A stretch of DNA of 64,000 nucleotides from Neobacillus soli NBRC 102451 (GTDB taxonomy: Bacteria; Bacillota; Bacilli; Bacillales; Cytobacillaceae): the NCBI RefSeq assembly GCF_001591665.1, contig NZ_BCVI01000059.1:16951-80950 (forward strand), read 5' to 3'. Position 1 is the stretch's first letter; each line of letters starts with the position of its first letter. The notes beneath the pieces are model-generated. The model did no database searches. It was not told the origin of the DNA and was given only the letters and a program-made list of their open reading frames with translations. The position numbers and the translations under genes were made by a program. Below, piece by piece: positions 23,897-32,582 of this stretch.

Positions 23897-25060
23897 CTAA
23901 TGCGTCCCGCTGACATCTAATGTCGTGTTTGTTACATTCTTTTTCACAAATGTGGAATCGTTGATATTTTCTTGCAACTTTTTATAATATAGGTCTGGGT
24001 CGATTGGCAATAGTACCGTTTCATTTAACCAGGAGGATAAATAGATGGCATTTGAAATTTCTAGTGCTTTCACACCCTCTTCACCTGGTGAAAGTAAGGG
24101 TGAATCCTTAACAATTGCATCAATCCAGTTTTGAATAATGATGGCATGATTGGCATTTTCACTTTTCACAGGAATTTCGATTCTTTGGCAATCAGGCTGG
24201 CCGAATCCTCCTTCATATGAAGAATTAAATTCGCGTTCAGATTGTGTTAATTGGTAAAAAATAAGTTCCTCATTTTCAACGACGATTTTCCCGCGGTCTC
24301 CGACAATCTCATAGCGATTCGTACCTGGTGCCTCTCCCGTCGAAGCAGTAATCACACCTGTTGCTCCATTTTCATATTCCAAAAATGCGGTTACATCATC
24401 TTCTACTTCAATATCATGATACCTTCCGGAACTACTCATTGATCGGATGCGCTTTGGCATACACCCCGTTGTCCACTGCAAAAGATCTAATTGGTGAAGT
24501 GCCTGATTTAATAAAACACCTCCGCCTTCTCCTTTCCATGTGGCTCTCCATTTACTCGAATCATAATAGCTTTGTGGGCGATACATATCCGTAATAATCC
24601 AATTCGTCCTTTTTATTTCCCCTAACTGACCTGATTGAATAAGGTCCCGAACTTTTTGATAAAGCGGATTTGCCCTTTGATTATACATAATGCCGAACAC
24701 TTTCCCGCAAGATTTCGCTGCAGCATTCATTTCCAGTACATTTTTGGTAAAGACGCCAGCCGGTTTTTCTATAAGGACATGTTTCCCTTTTGCAAAGGCC
24801 TTTTTGGCTAATACCGGATGACTGTAATGCGGTGTTGCAATAAGTACAGCATCGATTCCTGATTCAGTGAAAAAGGCCTCTTCCTCCTTGAAAATTTTTA
24901 CATCTCCGTTTGTATGGGCCTTCACCCATGCTATTCGGCTTTCATTACTGCTGCAAACCGCCGTTAACATAGCTCCTTCAATTTGTCCTTTATTCAACAT
25001 TTGAACATGTAAACTACCCATATTTCCTATCCCTATTACACCAATTTTAACTAAACTCAT
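23897..25060 (-). CDS. Gfo/Idh/MocA-family NAD(P)-dependent oxidoreductase
   Basis: A 387-residue sugar or inositol dehydrogenase-type protein. The N-terminal Rossmann motif is IGVIGIGNMGSLH. The catalytic EKP motif is HVLIEKPAGVF near residue 95, and the C-terminal alpha/beta domain contains GGGVLLNQALHQLDLLQW, with the catalytic His. It acts in the cytoplasm on a cyclic polyol or sugar that cannot be named. It is divergent from an IclR regulator with palindromes between, so substrate-dependent control is likely. Confidence 0.88.
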   Translation of the reverse strand: MSLVKIGVIGIGNMGSLHVQMLNKGQIEGAMLTAVCSSNESRIAWVKAHTNGDVKIFKEEEAFFTESGIDAVLIATPHYSHPVLAKKAFAKGKHVLIEKPAGVFTKNVLEMNAAAKSCGKVFGIMYNQRANPLYQKVRDLIQSGQLGEIKRTNWIITDMYRPQSYYDSSKWRATWKGEGGGVLLNQALHQLDLLQWTTGCMPKRIRSMSSSGRYHDIEVEDDVTAFLEYENGATGVITASTGEAPGTNRYEIVGDRGKIVVENEELIFYQLTQSEREFNSSYEGGFGQPDCQRIEIPVKSENANHAIIIQNWIDAIVKDSPLLSPGEEGVKALEISNAIYLSSWLNETVLLPIDPDLYYKKLQENINDSTFVKKNVTNTTLDVSGTH

Positions 25061-25173
25061 CTAAATCCCTCATCGATTTTTGACGTATTGTTTAATGGTT
25101 TATATAAAGAAATCATTTGGAAACTTTCATTAATCATTTATCACATTTTTGCTAATAATGACTTCACTAGTTA

Positions 25174-25198
25174 ACCACATTGTGGTACAATTGTATCA
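25174..25198. promoter_or_regulatory. Palindromes between oxidoreductase and iclR genes
   Basis: ACCACA-T-TGTGGT (25174-25186), perfect, overlaps TGGTACAATTGTATCA (25183-25198), a 16-bp palindrome with one mismatched pair. The second resembles the inverted-repeat sites bound by IclR-family proteins. Confidence 0.55.
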
Positions 25199-25309
25199 TA
25201 TAATGGTTAATTTTATTATAATGAATGTTAAAATCACTTGTCAATAGATTACCTTTGCGACTTTCAGCTGTTATTATAAAATGGAGATATGGAGGGAGGA
25301 GACATACCT

Positions 25310-26083
25310 ATGAACAACGATAGACAGGAACAAACGAAAACATCTAATGTTCAGGTGATCTCTCGGGCGGCTAATATATTAAGGGCTCTTAGAGTTCATC
25401 CAAAAGGATTGAGCTTATCGCAAATTGCCAAAGAGGTTGGCATGGCCAGGTCTACGGTTCAAAGAATTGTTACGACACTAGAACAGGAGAGGTTTGTGGC
25501 GCCAGCTTCTATTAATGGCGGTTACCGTCTGGGGCCTGAGATAGCAATGCTTGCTTCTGCTGTTCACAGTGATTTAAGAGAAGAAATCAGGCCATTTTTA
25601 GTAAAATTATCGCAGCAAGTCAATGAAACAGTAGATTTATCTATTTTGGATAACGGTAAGGTGCTTTTTGTCGATCAAATTATCGCTCCGCATCCATTAC
25701 AAGCAACTTCCCAGCCCGGTGCATCTTTCCCATTACATTGCACGGCAAACGGAAAAGCCATACTCGCCTCCATGCCTATAAATGAGGTTGAGAAACTGTT
25801 ACCAGAGCACCTGCAACAGTATAATGATCACACAATTACAAGCCGGGATGAGCTGTTAAAGGAGTTAGAAATGGTTCGTAAAAAGGGAGTTGCATTTACA
25901 AGGGAAGAGCATATTGATGGAATTTGCGCAGTAGGTGCAGCTATTAAGGACCGTATGGGGAATTTAAGTGCTGTCTCCATTCCGCTCCCATCCACCCGTT
26001 TTTATGGCAATGAAGAAAAGCTAGCAGCTGCCCTTCTCCACACTTGTAAGACTATCAACCAGCACTTTAAGAACAAAAAATGA
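25310..26083 (+). CDS. IclR-family transcriptional regulator
   Basis: A 257-residue regulator. The N-terminal winged helix holds GLSLSQIAKEVGMARSTVQRI (region about residues 30-55). The C-terminal ligand domain contains DLSILDNGKVLFVDQI, FPLHCTANGKAILASM and EEHIDGICAVGAAI, the IclR signature. Start chosen at the ATG 25310, 8 bases after GGAGGAG; an ATG 21 bases earlier would bury that site in the coding region. It probably controls the divergent oxidoreductase gene and itself. Confidence 0.88.
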   Translation: MNNDRQEQTKTSNVQVISRAANILRALRVHPKGLSLSQIAKEVGMARSTVQRIVTTLEQERFVAPASINGGYRLGPEIAMLASAVHSDLREEIRPFLVKLSQQVNETVDLSILDNGKVLFVDQIIAPHPLQATSQPGASFPLHCTANGKAILASMPINEVEKLLPEHLQQYNDHTITSRDELLKELEMVRKKGVAFTREEHIDGICAVGAAIKDRMGNLSAVSIPLPSTRFYGNEEKLAAALLHTCKTINQHFKNKK

Positions 26084-26116
26084 AGGTAATTTTCTAAAAA
26101 ACTTATTGAATACAAA

Positions 26117-26140
26117 ACAGCGGGGATAAAACCCGCTGTA
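26117..26140 (+). terminator. Hairpin after iclR-type gene
   Basis: ACAGCGGG-GATAAAA-CCCGCTGT stem-loop; the T run is poor, so termination strength is uncertain. Confidence 0.5.
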
Positions 26141-26260
26141 CTCCTTTACTATGATAAATTAATTAATATTCCTTGGACGATCTGAGCGTCAATTAAATTC
26201 CCCTTTTTTATAAAATTTACGTCATTTAAAACGAAAGGAGCTAATTAAACATCGCTCTTT

Positions 26261-26365
26261 TTAATTAAGAAGTGCAACGAACAGGACAACGATTGTCCCT
26301 ACAACATCCAGTAAGCTATGCAAACCATTTTTCCGCCAGCTTGTGTTATTTTCGTTTGGATCCTA
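26261..26365 (-). pseudogene. Possible 3' remnant of a small membrane-protein gene
   Basis: A minus-strand frame reads SWRKNGLHSLLDVVGTIVVL then FVALLN and stops at 26261, with a stop just upstream and no start. It looks like the last helix of a small membrane protein. Otherwise I see nothing in 26141-26367. Confidence 0.25.
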
Positions 26366-26367
26366 TT

Positions 26368-26912
26368 TCACGTTCCTTTTCGGAACAAATCAACATTCAC
26401 TTCGGGACTCCTAGTGAATAGGTGGATACCAAAGCAAATTTTGATGAAGGCGTCGATATAGGTAAAGTTATGAAAGGGAACGGATGTATGAGCCAGCCCA
26501 AGAATGGAACATAGGATCGTCAGGAATGCCAATACCAATAATGATTTACCATGTACAATAAAAAAGGGAACAAAGTGAATTCCGACGGCCAAAAAAATAC
26601 TCAACCACAATTTCCTAAGGTCAGAATGGCCGATCCACTGAACACTTGCCATTATTAATCCGACCATTAATGTAAGGAAGCATTACTTGTCATTTTTTGA
26701 ACCTTTGTGGATTCGCCGTAGGAAAGCTTTTTTTTACTAAAAGGAAGAATATAGAGGAGTAAGAAGCCGATTGTAAATCCCCCTGCAAAAAGAGCTGGCT
26801 GGATAAGTAAACCGTTACTGAAAACAGCTGAAAGAATGATGATGATGCCTATCCAGATAAACCAAAGTCCGGCTATACGTTGGTTTGGGTACTTAACTCG
26901 TTGCGTATCCAT
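26368..26912 (-). pseudogene. Small membrane protein gene split into two frames (DUF6609-like?)
   Basis: The upstream frame (26912-26667, 81 codons) has two membrane helices and ends abruptly at SNASLH. The downstream frame (26667-26368, 99 codons) starts on the overlapping TAATG and continues with hydrophobic helices and VHGKSLLVLAF. Joined by a one-base shift they give about 175 residues with five or so helices, like a DUF6609-type protein as I recall it. Either a frameshifted gene or two coupled genes; the first is favoured because the upstream frame has no natural end. It sits behind the ABC permease gene. Confidence 0.45.
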
Positions 26913-26927
26913 CTACAAGCTCCTTTT

Positions 26928-27773
26928 CTATCGAATCTGACTCTCAAACAAGACATTGCGATTATTGTATTTGGCCGTTAAGACTAACAAAAGGGCGACC
27001 ATGCCAAACAAAAACAAGCCAATCAGAAAACAAATCCATACAGTTAGTAGAAAAAGACCGGCCGTTTGAGAAATAAAGAAACCTACTGCGGGAAGAATGA
27101 TGATTCCTCCAAGCTGCTGGGCTTCTTGCAATGTTTTCGAACGTGCTGAAACCAACACATTGAACAAAATGACGAGTAAAATGAGAGCTGGGGTGACCCA
27201 AAACATCATCACAAACCACATCTCATTGAACATGATCAGTTTGGAATATACCGGATAGGTAATAGCATTGACAATGATAACGCACACGATGTAGGCCGCG
27301 TATGTGATTCCAAGTGTTGGGATAAACGAAGCCATTGTTTTCCCGATAAACAGATCTCGAATAGAGATAGGCGAAAACAGCAAAGTTTCTAACGTCCCTC
27401 TCTCTTTCTCCGTCGCAAAACTACTGGTAGAAGTCACTGTGGAATTTATGACTGCGACCATTAAAAATAAAGAGATAAAGGTGAAATTTAAAAAGTAATA
27501 CGAGAGCTGTTTTCCTGTGCTGCCCAGCGCGAGCAACGTGTCCTTCATCTCCCCAGCTGACGGCATTCCCATTACTTTTTCGGTCATTTTCTTGATATCC
27601 CCATCGGTTTCAACTGAAATAACCTCCGTACGAAAACCAAGATAAGCAAGAATGGCAGGAAACAGGACACAAAACAAAAATGTAACGACAAAGATCGGCA
27701 CCCATGTTTTCGAGCTTTTCATCACAATGTTTATGTCTTTAAGAGCAATTGCCTTGATCATTTCCTTATTCAT
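26928..27773 (-). CDS. ABC-2 type transporter permease
   Basis: A 281-residue permease of the NatB/ABC-2 type. After a cytoplasmic start it has a first helix (residues about 28-48), a short outer domain, then five helices in the second half. The family signature ATEKERGTLETLLFSPISIRDLFIGK lies around residues 118-143 (key residues E-K-E-R-G-T-L). It overlaps the 3' end of the ATP-binding gene by 8 bases. Its partner ATPase gene is frameshifted, so the exporter may be dead. Confidence 0.85.
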   Translation of the reverse strand: MNKEMIKAIALKDINIVMKSSKTWVPIFVVTFLFCVLFPAILAYLGFRTEVISVETDGDIKKMTEKVMGMPSAGEMKDTLLALGSTGKQLSYYFLNFTFISLFLMVAVINSTVTSTSSFATEKERGTLETLLFSPISIRDLFIGKTMASFIPTLGITYAAYIVCVIIVNAITYPVYSKLIMFNEMWFVMMFWVTPALILLVILFNVLVSARSKTLQEAQQLGGIIILPAVGFFISQTAGLFLLTVWICFLIGLFLFGMVALLLVLTAKYNNRNVLFESQIR

Positions 27774-28676
27774 TTATTCCACCTCCAATGAGAAAATAAT
27801 AATCTTCTAACGTATTATTTATAAGCGTGCAACCGTGCACCCATGTCCGTTCAAGCAATGCAGCAAGTAGTGGAGAGATGTCTTCCTTGCTATTCAGCTC
27901 AAATCTTAATGTATTCTTGCGGATTGTTTGAAACGGATAGCCAGCGAAGACTGTTTCCTCCACCGTTAACCCCGTTACGACGTCTACACGTATTTTTTTG
28001 AGGTGGCGCTTTTCAATTTCTTCCATCGAACCGCCTTCCATTAATACACCGTGTTTGATAAACAGATACGTATCGCAAATACCCTCGAGTTGCTGCAGCA
28101 CGTGGGAACAGATAATGACCGTAACACCTTCTTTCTCACACAGAACTTTCAGATAGTCGAGAACGAGATGAATTCCTTCAGGATCCAGTCCGTTTGTAGG
28201 CTCATCTAAAAATAGGATTCTTGGTTTTTGAAGCAAAGCTTTAGCAAGGGAAACACGTTTCTTCATTCCTGTAGAAAAGGTACTTATCGTACTGTCCTTG
28301 TGCTCCCACATACCAAACGCTTCCAGCAGTTCTTCTGCTCTTTTTGAATCATGGATGCCGTAAATTTTAGAGAAAAACATTAGATTCTCCCAAGCTGTCA
28401 TTTCTTCATATAAACTAGTGGTTTCAGTGACAATGCCTGAATTCTTCCTAATTTCCTCCCCATTTGTTAAAGGATTCTGATCCATTACCCGGATGTCTCC
28501 ACTTGAAGGTTCAATGACCCCGCTTAACAATCGGATGATGGTTTTTTTCCAGATCCGTTTGGACCGAGAAGTCCTGTGATACTTCCCTCCTTCACTGAAA
28601 ATGATACATTTTTCACGATTTCCTTGCCTTTCATTTCTTTACATAAACCTTCCACTTTAATGATGTCATTTGCCAC
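27766..28676 (-). pseudogene. ABC transporter ATP-binding protein gene, frameshifted in Walker A
   Basis: From a GTG at 28676 (AAGGGGGG upstream) the frame reads KVEGLCKEMKGKEIVKNVSF and reaches LLGPNGSGKK, then runs into a stop. One base out of frame, at an A7 run (28542-28548), the protein continues IIRLLSGVIEPSSGDI, STGMKKRVSLAKALL (signature), RILFLDEPTNGLDPEG (Walker B) and the His loop CSHVLQ. Loss of the single C of an ACA codon in GKTT explains the sequence exactly. Otherwise complete, about 300 residues, NatA-like. A sequencing error in the homopolymer cannot be excluded. Confidence 0.75.
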
Positions 28677-28713
28677 ATCAACCCCCCCTTACTTATCACT
28701 ACCCGAAAAAATA

Positions 28714-28756
28714 AATGAACTCCATGTCATTAATAATAAATGACACGGAGTTCATT
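28714..28756. promoter_or_regulatory. Paired TetR-type operators before the ABC operon
   Basis: AATGACACGGAGTTCATT (28739-28756) and the inverted copy AATGAACTCCATGTCATT (28714-28731) lie back to back, making a 43-bp palindrome. A third copy lies before the TetR gene (29440-29457). Each unit is AATGA(A)C-N5-GT(T)CATT. Confidence 0.65.
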
Positions 28757-28757
28757 T

Positions 28758-29399
28758 TCAAGAATTTTTTCCCATTATTTTTAAAAAATTTACTGAAAGC
28801 ATTTCCATTAACTGATTAATCAATAGGTTAACTTGTTGCACGGCATTAATTTGTTGTGAACCAAACGCCAAACTATGCAGCATAATACCGTCAAGACTAG
28901 AAATCATATATTTCCCAATTTCATCCACAGATCGGGTTGGTTTGAATTCCCCATTTTCCACCCCCTTACCAATCACATCAATAAATATCGCAGTCACACG
29001 AATATATCGATTCACAAAATAATCACGCACTTGCTGCACTCTCCAGCCTGTGGTACAAAACTCATAGATGGCAGGCACAACGCTGTCTTTTAGACGATCA
29101 ATCGATTGGCTAGTCTCTTGAAAATAACTTATTAATACCCCGTGGGCGGATCCTTTATTTTCTTTTAATAAAGTCGATATCCGCTCCTCTAGTTGCGCAT
29201 CTAAATAATCAATTAAAGCCATGAAAATGGTAGTTTTATCCTTGAAATATAAATAGATCCATCCCCGGCTCATCCCTGCTTCCTCAACAATATCCTTCAA
29301 TGTCGCTTGTTCATACCCTTTACTTTTGAACACCTCAGATGCTGCCAGCAGAATTTGTTGAATCCGAAGCTCCTTGTGTTCGTCAGACACTTTTGGCAT
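28758..29399 (-). CDS. TetR-family transcriptional regulator
   Basis: A 213-residue TetR regulator. The helix-turn-helix lies at residues about 20-60 (YEQATLKDIVEEAGMSRGWIY then LYFKDKTTIF region). The C-terminal part is helical. It precedes the ABC operon on the same strand, and near-identical 18-bp motifs sit upstream of both, so it probably represses itself and the exporter. The ATG at 29399 is preferred (AGGGAG upstream); an ATG at 29462 would place the operator inside the gene. Confidence 0.85.
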   Translation of the reverse strand: MPKVSDEHKELRIQQILLAASEVFKSKGYEQATLKDIVEEAGMSRGWIYLYFKDKTTIFMALIDYLDAQLEERISTLLKENKGSAHGVLISYFQETSQSIDRLKDSVVPAIYEFCTTGWRVQQVRDYFVNRYIRVTAIFIDVIGKGVENGEFKPTRSVDEIGKYMISSLDGIMLHSLAFGSQQINAVQQVNLLINQLMEMLSVNFLKIMGKNS

Positions 29400-29439
29400 A
29401 ACCCTATCACTCCCTATCAATGAATTCTCTATAATAATA

Positions 29440-29457
29440 AATGACGTATGGTTCATT
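29440..29457. promoter_or_regulatory. TetR operator copy upstream of its own gene
   Basis: AATGACGTATGGTTCATT. The 30 bases around it (AATAATAAATGAC, GTTCATTTTCAA) match the copy at 28732-28761 except for the 5-base centre. Confidence 0.65.
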
Positions 29458-29553
29458 TTCAATATCCAAGATTATTTAAAATCAGTTGCTTCTCTTCAAA
29501 GGTTGGCACAATATGCTCTAAAATGGGATTCGGCCCAATTTTGTAAATTTCAC

Positions 29554-29610
29554 TTGACTTCATGTATAGTTTATATTACATTTTGTATAACAAACTTCAC
29601 TATAAGTGAA
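29554..29610 (+). promoter_or_regulatory. Promoter region of the membrane-protein/XRE pair
   Basis: TTGACT at 29554 with an AT-rich region and a weak TACATT 17 bases on. The dyad TTCAC-TATAA-GTGAA (29596-29610) lies before the start codon and could be the XRE operator. Confidence 0.4.
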
Positions 29611-29635
29611 AATAAGTGTAAAGAGGGTGTGGAAA

Positions 29636-30082
29636 ATGACTTATCAAGAAAAGAAAAGCATCGTATCGTTGATCAGTGCTATTCTCATTTTCGGATCTTT
29701 TTGTTTATACATGTACCCGCATTATCCCCAGGGGGGGCTGGAGGCGACCGAAACCTATCGCTTTTGGGGTTCCTTCGTCCTCATCTTGACTTTGGTTTCA
29801 ATTGTCGCTCACATTCTGATCAGCATTATTTTTAACATCGTCTTTAGAATAACGACCAATGAAAAGGAACCATCTTTTGAAGATGAACTGGATAAGTTAA
29901 TTGCTCTGAAAGCGAATAGAAATTCCTTTTTTATGTTTATCATTGGTTTTCTTCTTGCAATGGGTTCGCTGGTCATCTCTCAGCCGTCACAGTTGATGTT
30001 CTTGATTCTAATCACTTCAGGATTCGTATCCGATGTGACTGGCTCCGTTACAAAACTTTATCACTATCGGAAAGGAGTTTAA
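29636..30082 (+). CDS. Small four-helix membrane protein of an XRE-coupled pair
   Basis: A 148-residue protein with four predicted membrane helices (residues about 8-27, 42-66, 98-117, 120-140) and a charged loop between helices 2 and 3 (NEKEPSFEDELDKLI). It resembles DUF2178-like proteins that are commonly encoded with a small Cro/CI regulator. Start chosen at ATG 29636 with AGAGGG upstream. The regulator gene begins 2 bases after its stop. Function unknown. Confidence 0.7.
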   Translation: MTYQEKKSIVSLISAILIFGSFCLYMYPHYPQGGLEATETYRFWGSFVLILTLVSIVAHILISIIFNIVFRITTNEKEPSFEDELDKLIALKANRNSFFMFIIGFLLAMGSLVISQPSQLMFLILITSGFVSDVTGSVTKLYHYRKGV

Positions 30083-30084
30083 CA

Positions 30085-30309
30085 ATGGGAAAAAATCTTG
30101 TCGGCAATCATATCAGAAAATTACGATTCAACCATGATGAAATGACTCAGCAGCAATTGGCTGACAAGGCAGGTGTAACAAGACAAACAATCGTGGCTCT
30201 CGAAAAAGGAAACTACTCCCCATCTCTAGAATTGGCTTTTCGGATAGCTCACGTCTTTAACTTACCGTTGGAAGAGGTATTCTTTTATGGAGAAAACACC
30301 AAGAAGTAA
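30085..30309 (+). CDS. XRE/Cro-family small transcriptional regulator
   Basis: A 74-residue single-domain regulator; the helix-turn-helix is TQQQLADKAGVTRQTIVALE (residues 21-40), followed by YSPSLELAFRIAHVFNLPLE, a standard XRE end. AAAGGAG precedes the ATG by 7 bases. It forms a tight pair with the membrane protein upstream and probably autoregulates it. Confidence 0.9.
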   Translation: MGKNLVGNHIRKLRFNHDEMTQQQLADKAGVTRQTIVALEKGNYSPSLELAFRIAHVFNLPLEEVFFYGENTKK

Positions 30310-30367
30310 GAACTCGGATTGTTTTTTGCTTTACCGTTTTTGAATTTATTAAAAAGGGGATAAAAAG

Positions 30368-31189
30368 ATGAATTCAAATAAAGAAAACTCGCAGATTGGC
30401 GAGCCGTTAGGCGAAGACAGAGGCGTAGCTGCACTTATGCGTGATCGGAAAGTTTATACTTTCCTATCTGCCAAAAAGGCAGCAAGAATTGTGGGAGTAC
30501 TGTTTTTACTTGCAGCCGTTACGGCAGTAATTGGTCTTACCTTATATGATCCGATCCTAAAGGGTCCCGATTACTTGATAAATGGCTCCAAACACGCCAA
30601 CCAAGTGATATTGGGAGCGCTTATGGAGTTAATGCTTGTCGTTTCAGCGATTGGTACGGCAACGACGATGTTTCCCATTTTAAGAAAATATAATGAAACG
30701 ATCGCTCTATGGCATGTTTGCTTCAGGTTTCTTGAAGCAATTATCATTACTGTTGGCGTAATCAGCGTACTGTCCCTTCTGACCTTAAGCCAGGAATTTG
30801 TTGCATCAGGTGCCCCGGATTCCTCCTCTTTTCAAGCTTCAGGAATTTTATTAAAAGCCATACATGACTGGACATTTATGCTTGGTCCTCTTTTCATGCT
30901 GGGCATCAATACAATGATGTACAGTTATATATTTTATAAATCCAAGCTCGTACCCAGGTTTATCTCTATCTTGGGTATGACGGGGGCAACACTTGTTTTC
31001 CTTTGTTCCTTATTAGTTATGTTCGGTGTCATTCAACAAATTTCTGTTTGGGGTGCTATTTTGGCACTGCCAGTAGCAGCCAATGAGATGATTTTAGCAG
31101 TATGGCTCATCATGAAAGGATTCAATGATTCTGCCATAGCTTCCATATCTTCAAGAAAACAAAGCAGCGAGATATTAGCACACACTTAA
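30368..31189 (+). CDS. DUF4386 family membrane protein
   Basis: A 273-residue protein with a polar N-terminus (about 35 residues) and six hydrophobic helices. AARIVGVLFLLAAVTAVIG is the first, and LRKYNETIALWHVCFRFLEA and ALPVAANEMILAVWLIMKGF are recognised family blocks. DUF4386 has no assigned function. It starts 58 bases after the XRE gene with AAAAGGGG upstream, so may be on the same transcript. Confidence 0.75.
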   Translation: MNSNKENSQIGEPLGEDRGVAALMRDRKVYTFLSAKKAARIVGVLFLLAAVTAVIGLTLYDPILKGPDYLINGSKHANQVILGALMELMLVVSAIGTATTMFPILRKYNETIALWHVCFRFLEAIIITVGVISVLSLLTLSQEFVASGAPDSSSFQASGILLKAIHDWTFMLGPLFMLGINTMMYSYIFYKSKLVPRFISILGMTGATLVFLCSLLVMFGVIQQISVWGAILALPVAANEMILAVWLIMKGFNDSAIASISSRKQSSEILAHT

Positions 31190-31206
31190 ATAAGAATGAT
31201 TAAGAG

Positions 31207-31265
31207 CAGTGCCTAGTCACCCCCCGCATTTTATTTTCTATAAAAATCGGGTGGTGGCAGGCGCT
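31207..31265. repeat. Imperfect inverted repeat related to the dispersed GTGCC family
   Basis: AGTGCCTAGTCACCCCCCGC on the left and GGGTGGTGGCAGGCGCTT on the right, with an AT-rich centre. It looks like a decayed pair of the dispersed repeat. I see nothing else in 31266-31450 except the fda ribosome-binding site region. Confidence 0.4.
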
Positions 31266-31477
31266 TATTTCAAAGAGGAGAAAGTTGGAAATTTGAAATA
31301 ATAGATGAGAAAAGGGTATGTTACTAATAACAGCTCCATTTGGTAAGTTTCCATTTGCCAATCATTATGATTAAACCTCATCCTTATTAACGCTATAATG
31401 AAAGATACAATTGCTTCAACATATTTCTTACGATGCCAATGGAGTTTGGTACGATTAAGGAAAAGGAGTGAAAGTAG

Positions 31478-32362
31478 ATGCAACAAAATCAATTTGAAAA
31501 GATGAAAAACGGAAAAGGATTTATTGCAGCACTGGACCAAAGTGGTGGAAGTACACCTAAAGCACTAGCTGCTTACGGTGTCTTAAAGGATGCGTATAGG
31601 GACGAGGAAGAAATGTTCAATCTTGTACATGAAATGCGCACAAGAATCATCACATCACCCGCTTTTGATTCGAGTAAAATTTTGGGTGCTATTCTGTTTG
31701 AAGAAACGATGGATCGCAAAATCGAGGGTAAATATACAGGTGATTTTCTTGCTGAAGTAAAAGGCATTGTACCTTTTTTAAAAGTGGACAAAGGGCTTGC
31801 TGAGGAGAACAATGGCGTACAAATGATGAAGCCAATTGCCGATTTGGACGAAACATTAAAGCGTGCGAAGGAACGTCATATATTTGGTACAAAAATGCGT
31901 TCAGTTATAAAAAAAGCCAATACAGCAGGAATAAAAGACGTTGTTGATCAACAATTTGAGGTTGGTAAACAGATTATCAATGCAGGTCTGATTCCAATTA
32001 TCGAACCAGAAGTGGATATTAACAGCACCGAAAAAGAAAAGTGTGAGCAGCTATTAAAAGTAGAAATTCTAAATCATCTCAATAATTTGAGTGAAAATGA
32101 ATTTGTGATGTTAAAATTAACGATTCCTACACAAGCAAACACGTACAAAGAGCTTATCGACCATCCAAAGGTTGTTCGTGTCGTTGCACTATCCGGTGGT
32201 TATTCAAGAGAAGAAGCGAATGAAAAGCTAAAAGTTAATGAAGGACTAATTGCTAGCTTCTCCAGGGCTTTAAGCCAGGATTTGAATGTCAAACAAACAG
32301 ATGAAGAATTTAATGCTGCACTTTCAAAAGCAGTTGAATCTATTTACGAAGCTTCAATCTAA
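31478..32362 (+). CDS. fda: Class I fructose-bisphosphate aldolase
   Basis: Cleaves fructose 1,6-bisphosphate to dihydroxyacetone phosphate and glyceraldehyde 3-phosphate by a Schiff base, without metal. The 294-residue protein matches the bacterial/staphylococcal class I type: GFIAALDQSGGSTPKALAAY (residues 13-32), EETMDR, PFLKVDKGL, IPIIEPEVDI and VMLKLTIPT, where the Lys is the probable catalytic residue, and ALSGGYSREEAN. AAAAGGAG precedes the ATG by about 11 bases. Bacillaceae usually also have a class II enzyme elsewhere. Confidence 0.92.
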   Translation: MQQNQFEKMKNGKGFIAALDQSGGSTPKALAAYGVLKDAYRDEEEMFNLVHEMRTRIITSPAFDSSKILGAILFEETMDRKIEGKYTGDFLAEVKGIVPFLKVDKGLAEENNGVQMMKPIADLDETLKRAKERHIFGTKMRSVIKKANTAGIKDVVDQQFEVGKQIINAGLIPIIEPEVDINSTEKEKCEQLLKVEILNHLNNLSENEFVMLKLTIPTQANTYKELIDHPKVVRVVALSGGYSREEANEKLKVNEGLIASFSRALSQDLNVKQTDEEFNAALSKAVESIYEASI

Positions 32363-32368
32363 AGAACA

Positions 32369-32423
32369 GTCACGCCCCGAAATATGTCGATAAATTCGAC
32401 AAGATACGGGTTGTGACAGAACC
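32369..32423. repeat. Hairpin-forming repeat related to the dispersed family
   Basis: GTCACGCCCCGAAATATGTC and, inverted, GATACGGGTTGTGAC, directly after fda. The CCCCGAAATWTGTCGA core is shared with the extended repeat copies at 9759, 13866 and 19258. Confidence 0.45.
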
Positions 32424-32450
32424 GGATTAGAAGGGTAGCTGGGGAATTTA

Positions 32451-32555
32451 ATGCCCACTTTATCTATCTTAGGAGGTATTGGTTATATCGGTATTGCTAG
32501 AAATAGTTTCAATCGCAAAGGGAGAAGCTCAGAACACAAAGCAAAGTTTTCCTAG
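32451..32555 (+). CDS. Possible 34-residue peptide
   Basis: ATG to TAG frame beginning MPTLSILGGIGYIGIARNSF and ending in a basic tail. The ribosome-binding site (GGGGAA) is weak and I recognise no family. It lies before a strong terminator. Coding status is doubtful. Confidence 0.2.
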   Translation: MPTLSILGGIGYIGIARNSFNRKGRSSEHKAKFS

Positions 32556-32582
32556 AAATGTTTCATTTATTAATAAGGTTAA

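Noticed and set aside
29374..29835. 153-codon plus-strand frame over the TetR start and the small membrane gene
   Set aside because: Crosses the TetR operator and promoter and is out of frame with the membrane protein that has the proper ribosome-binding site.
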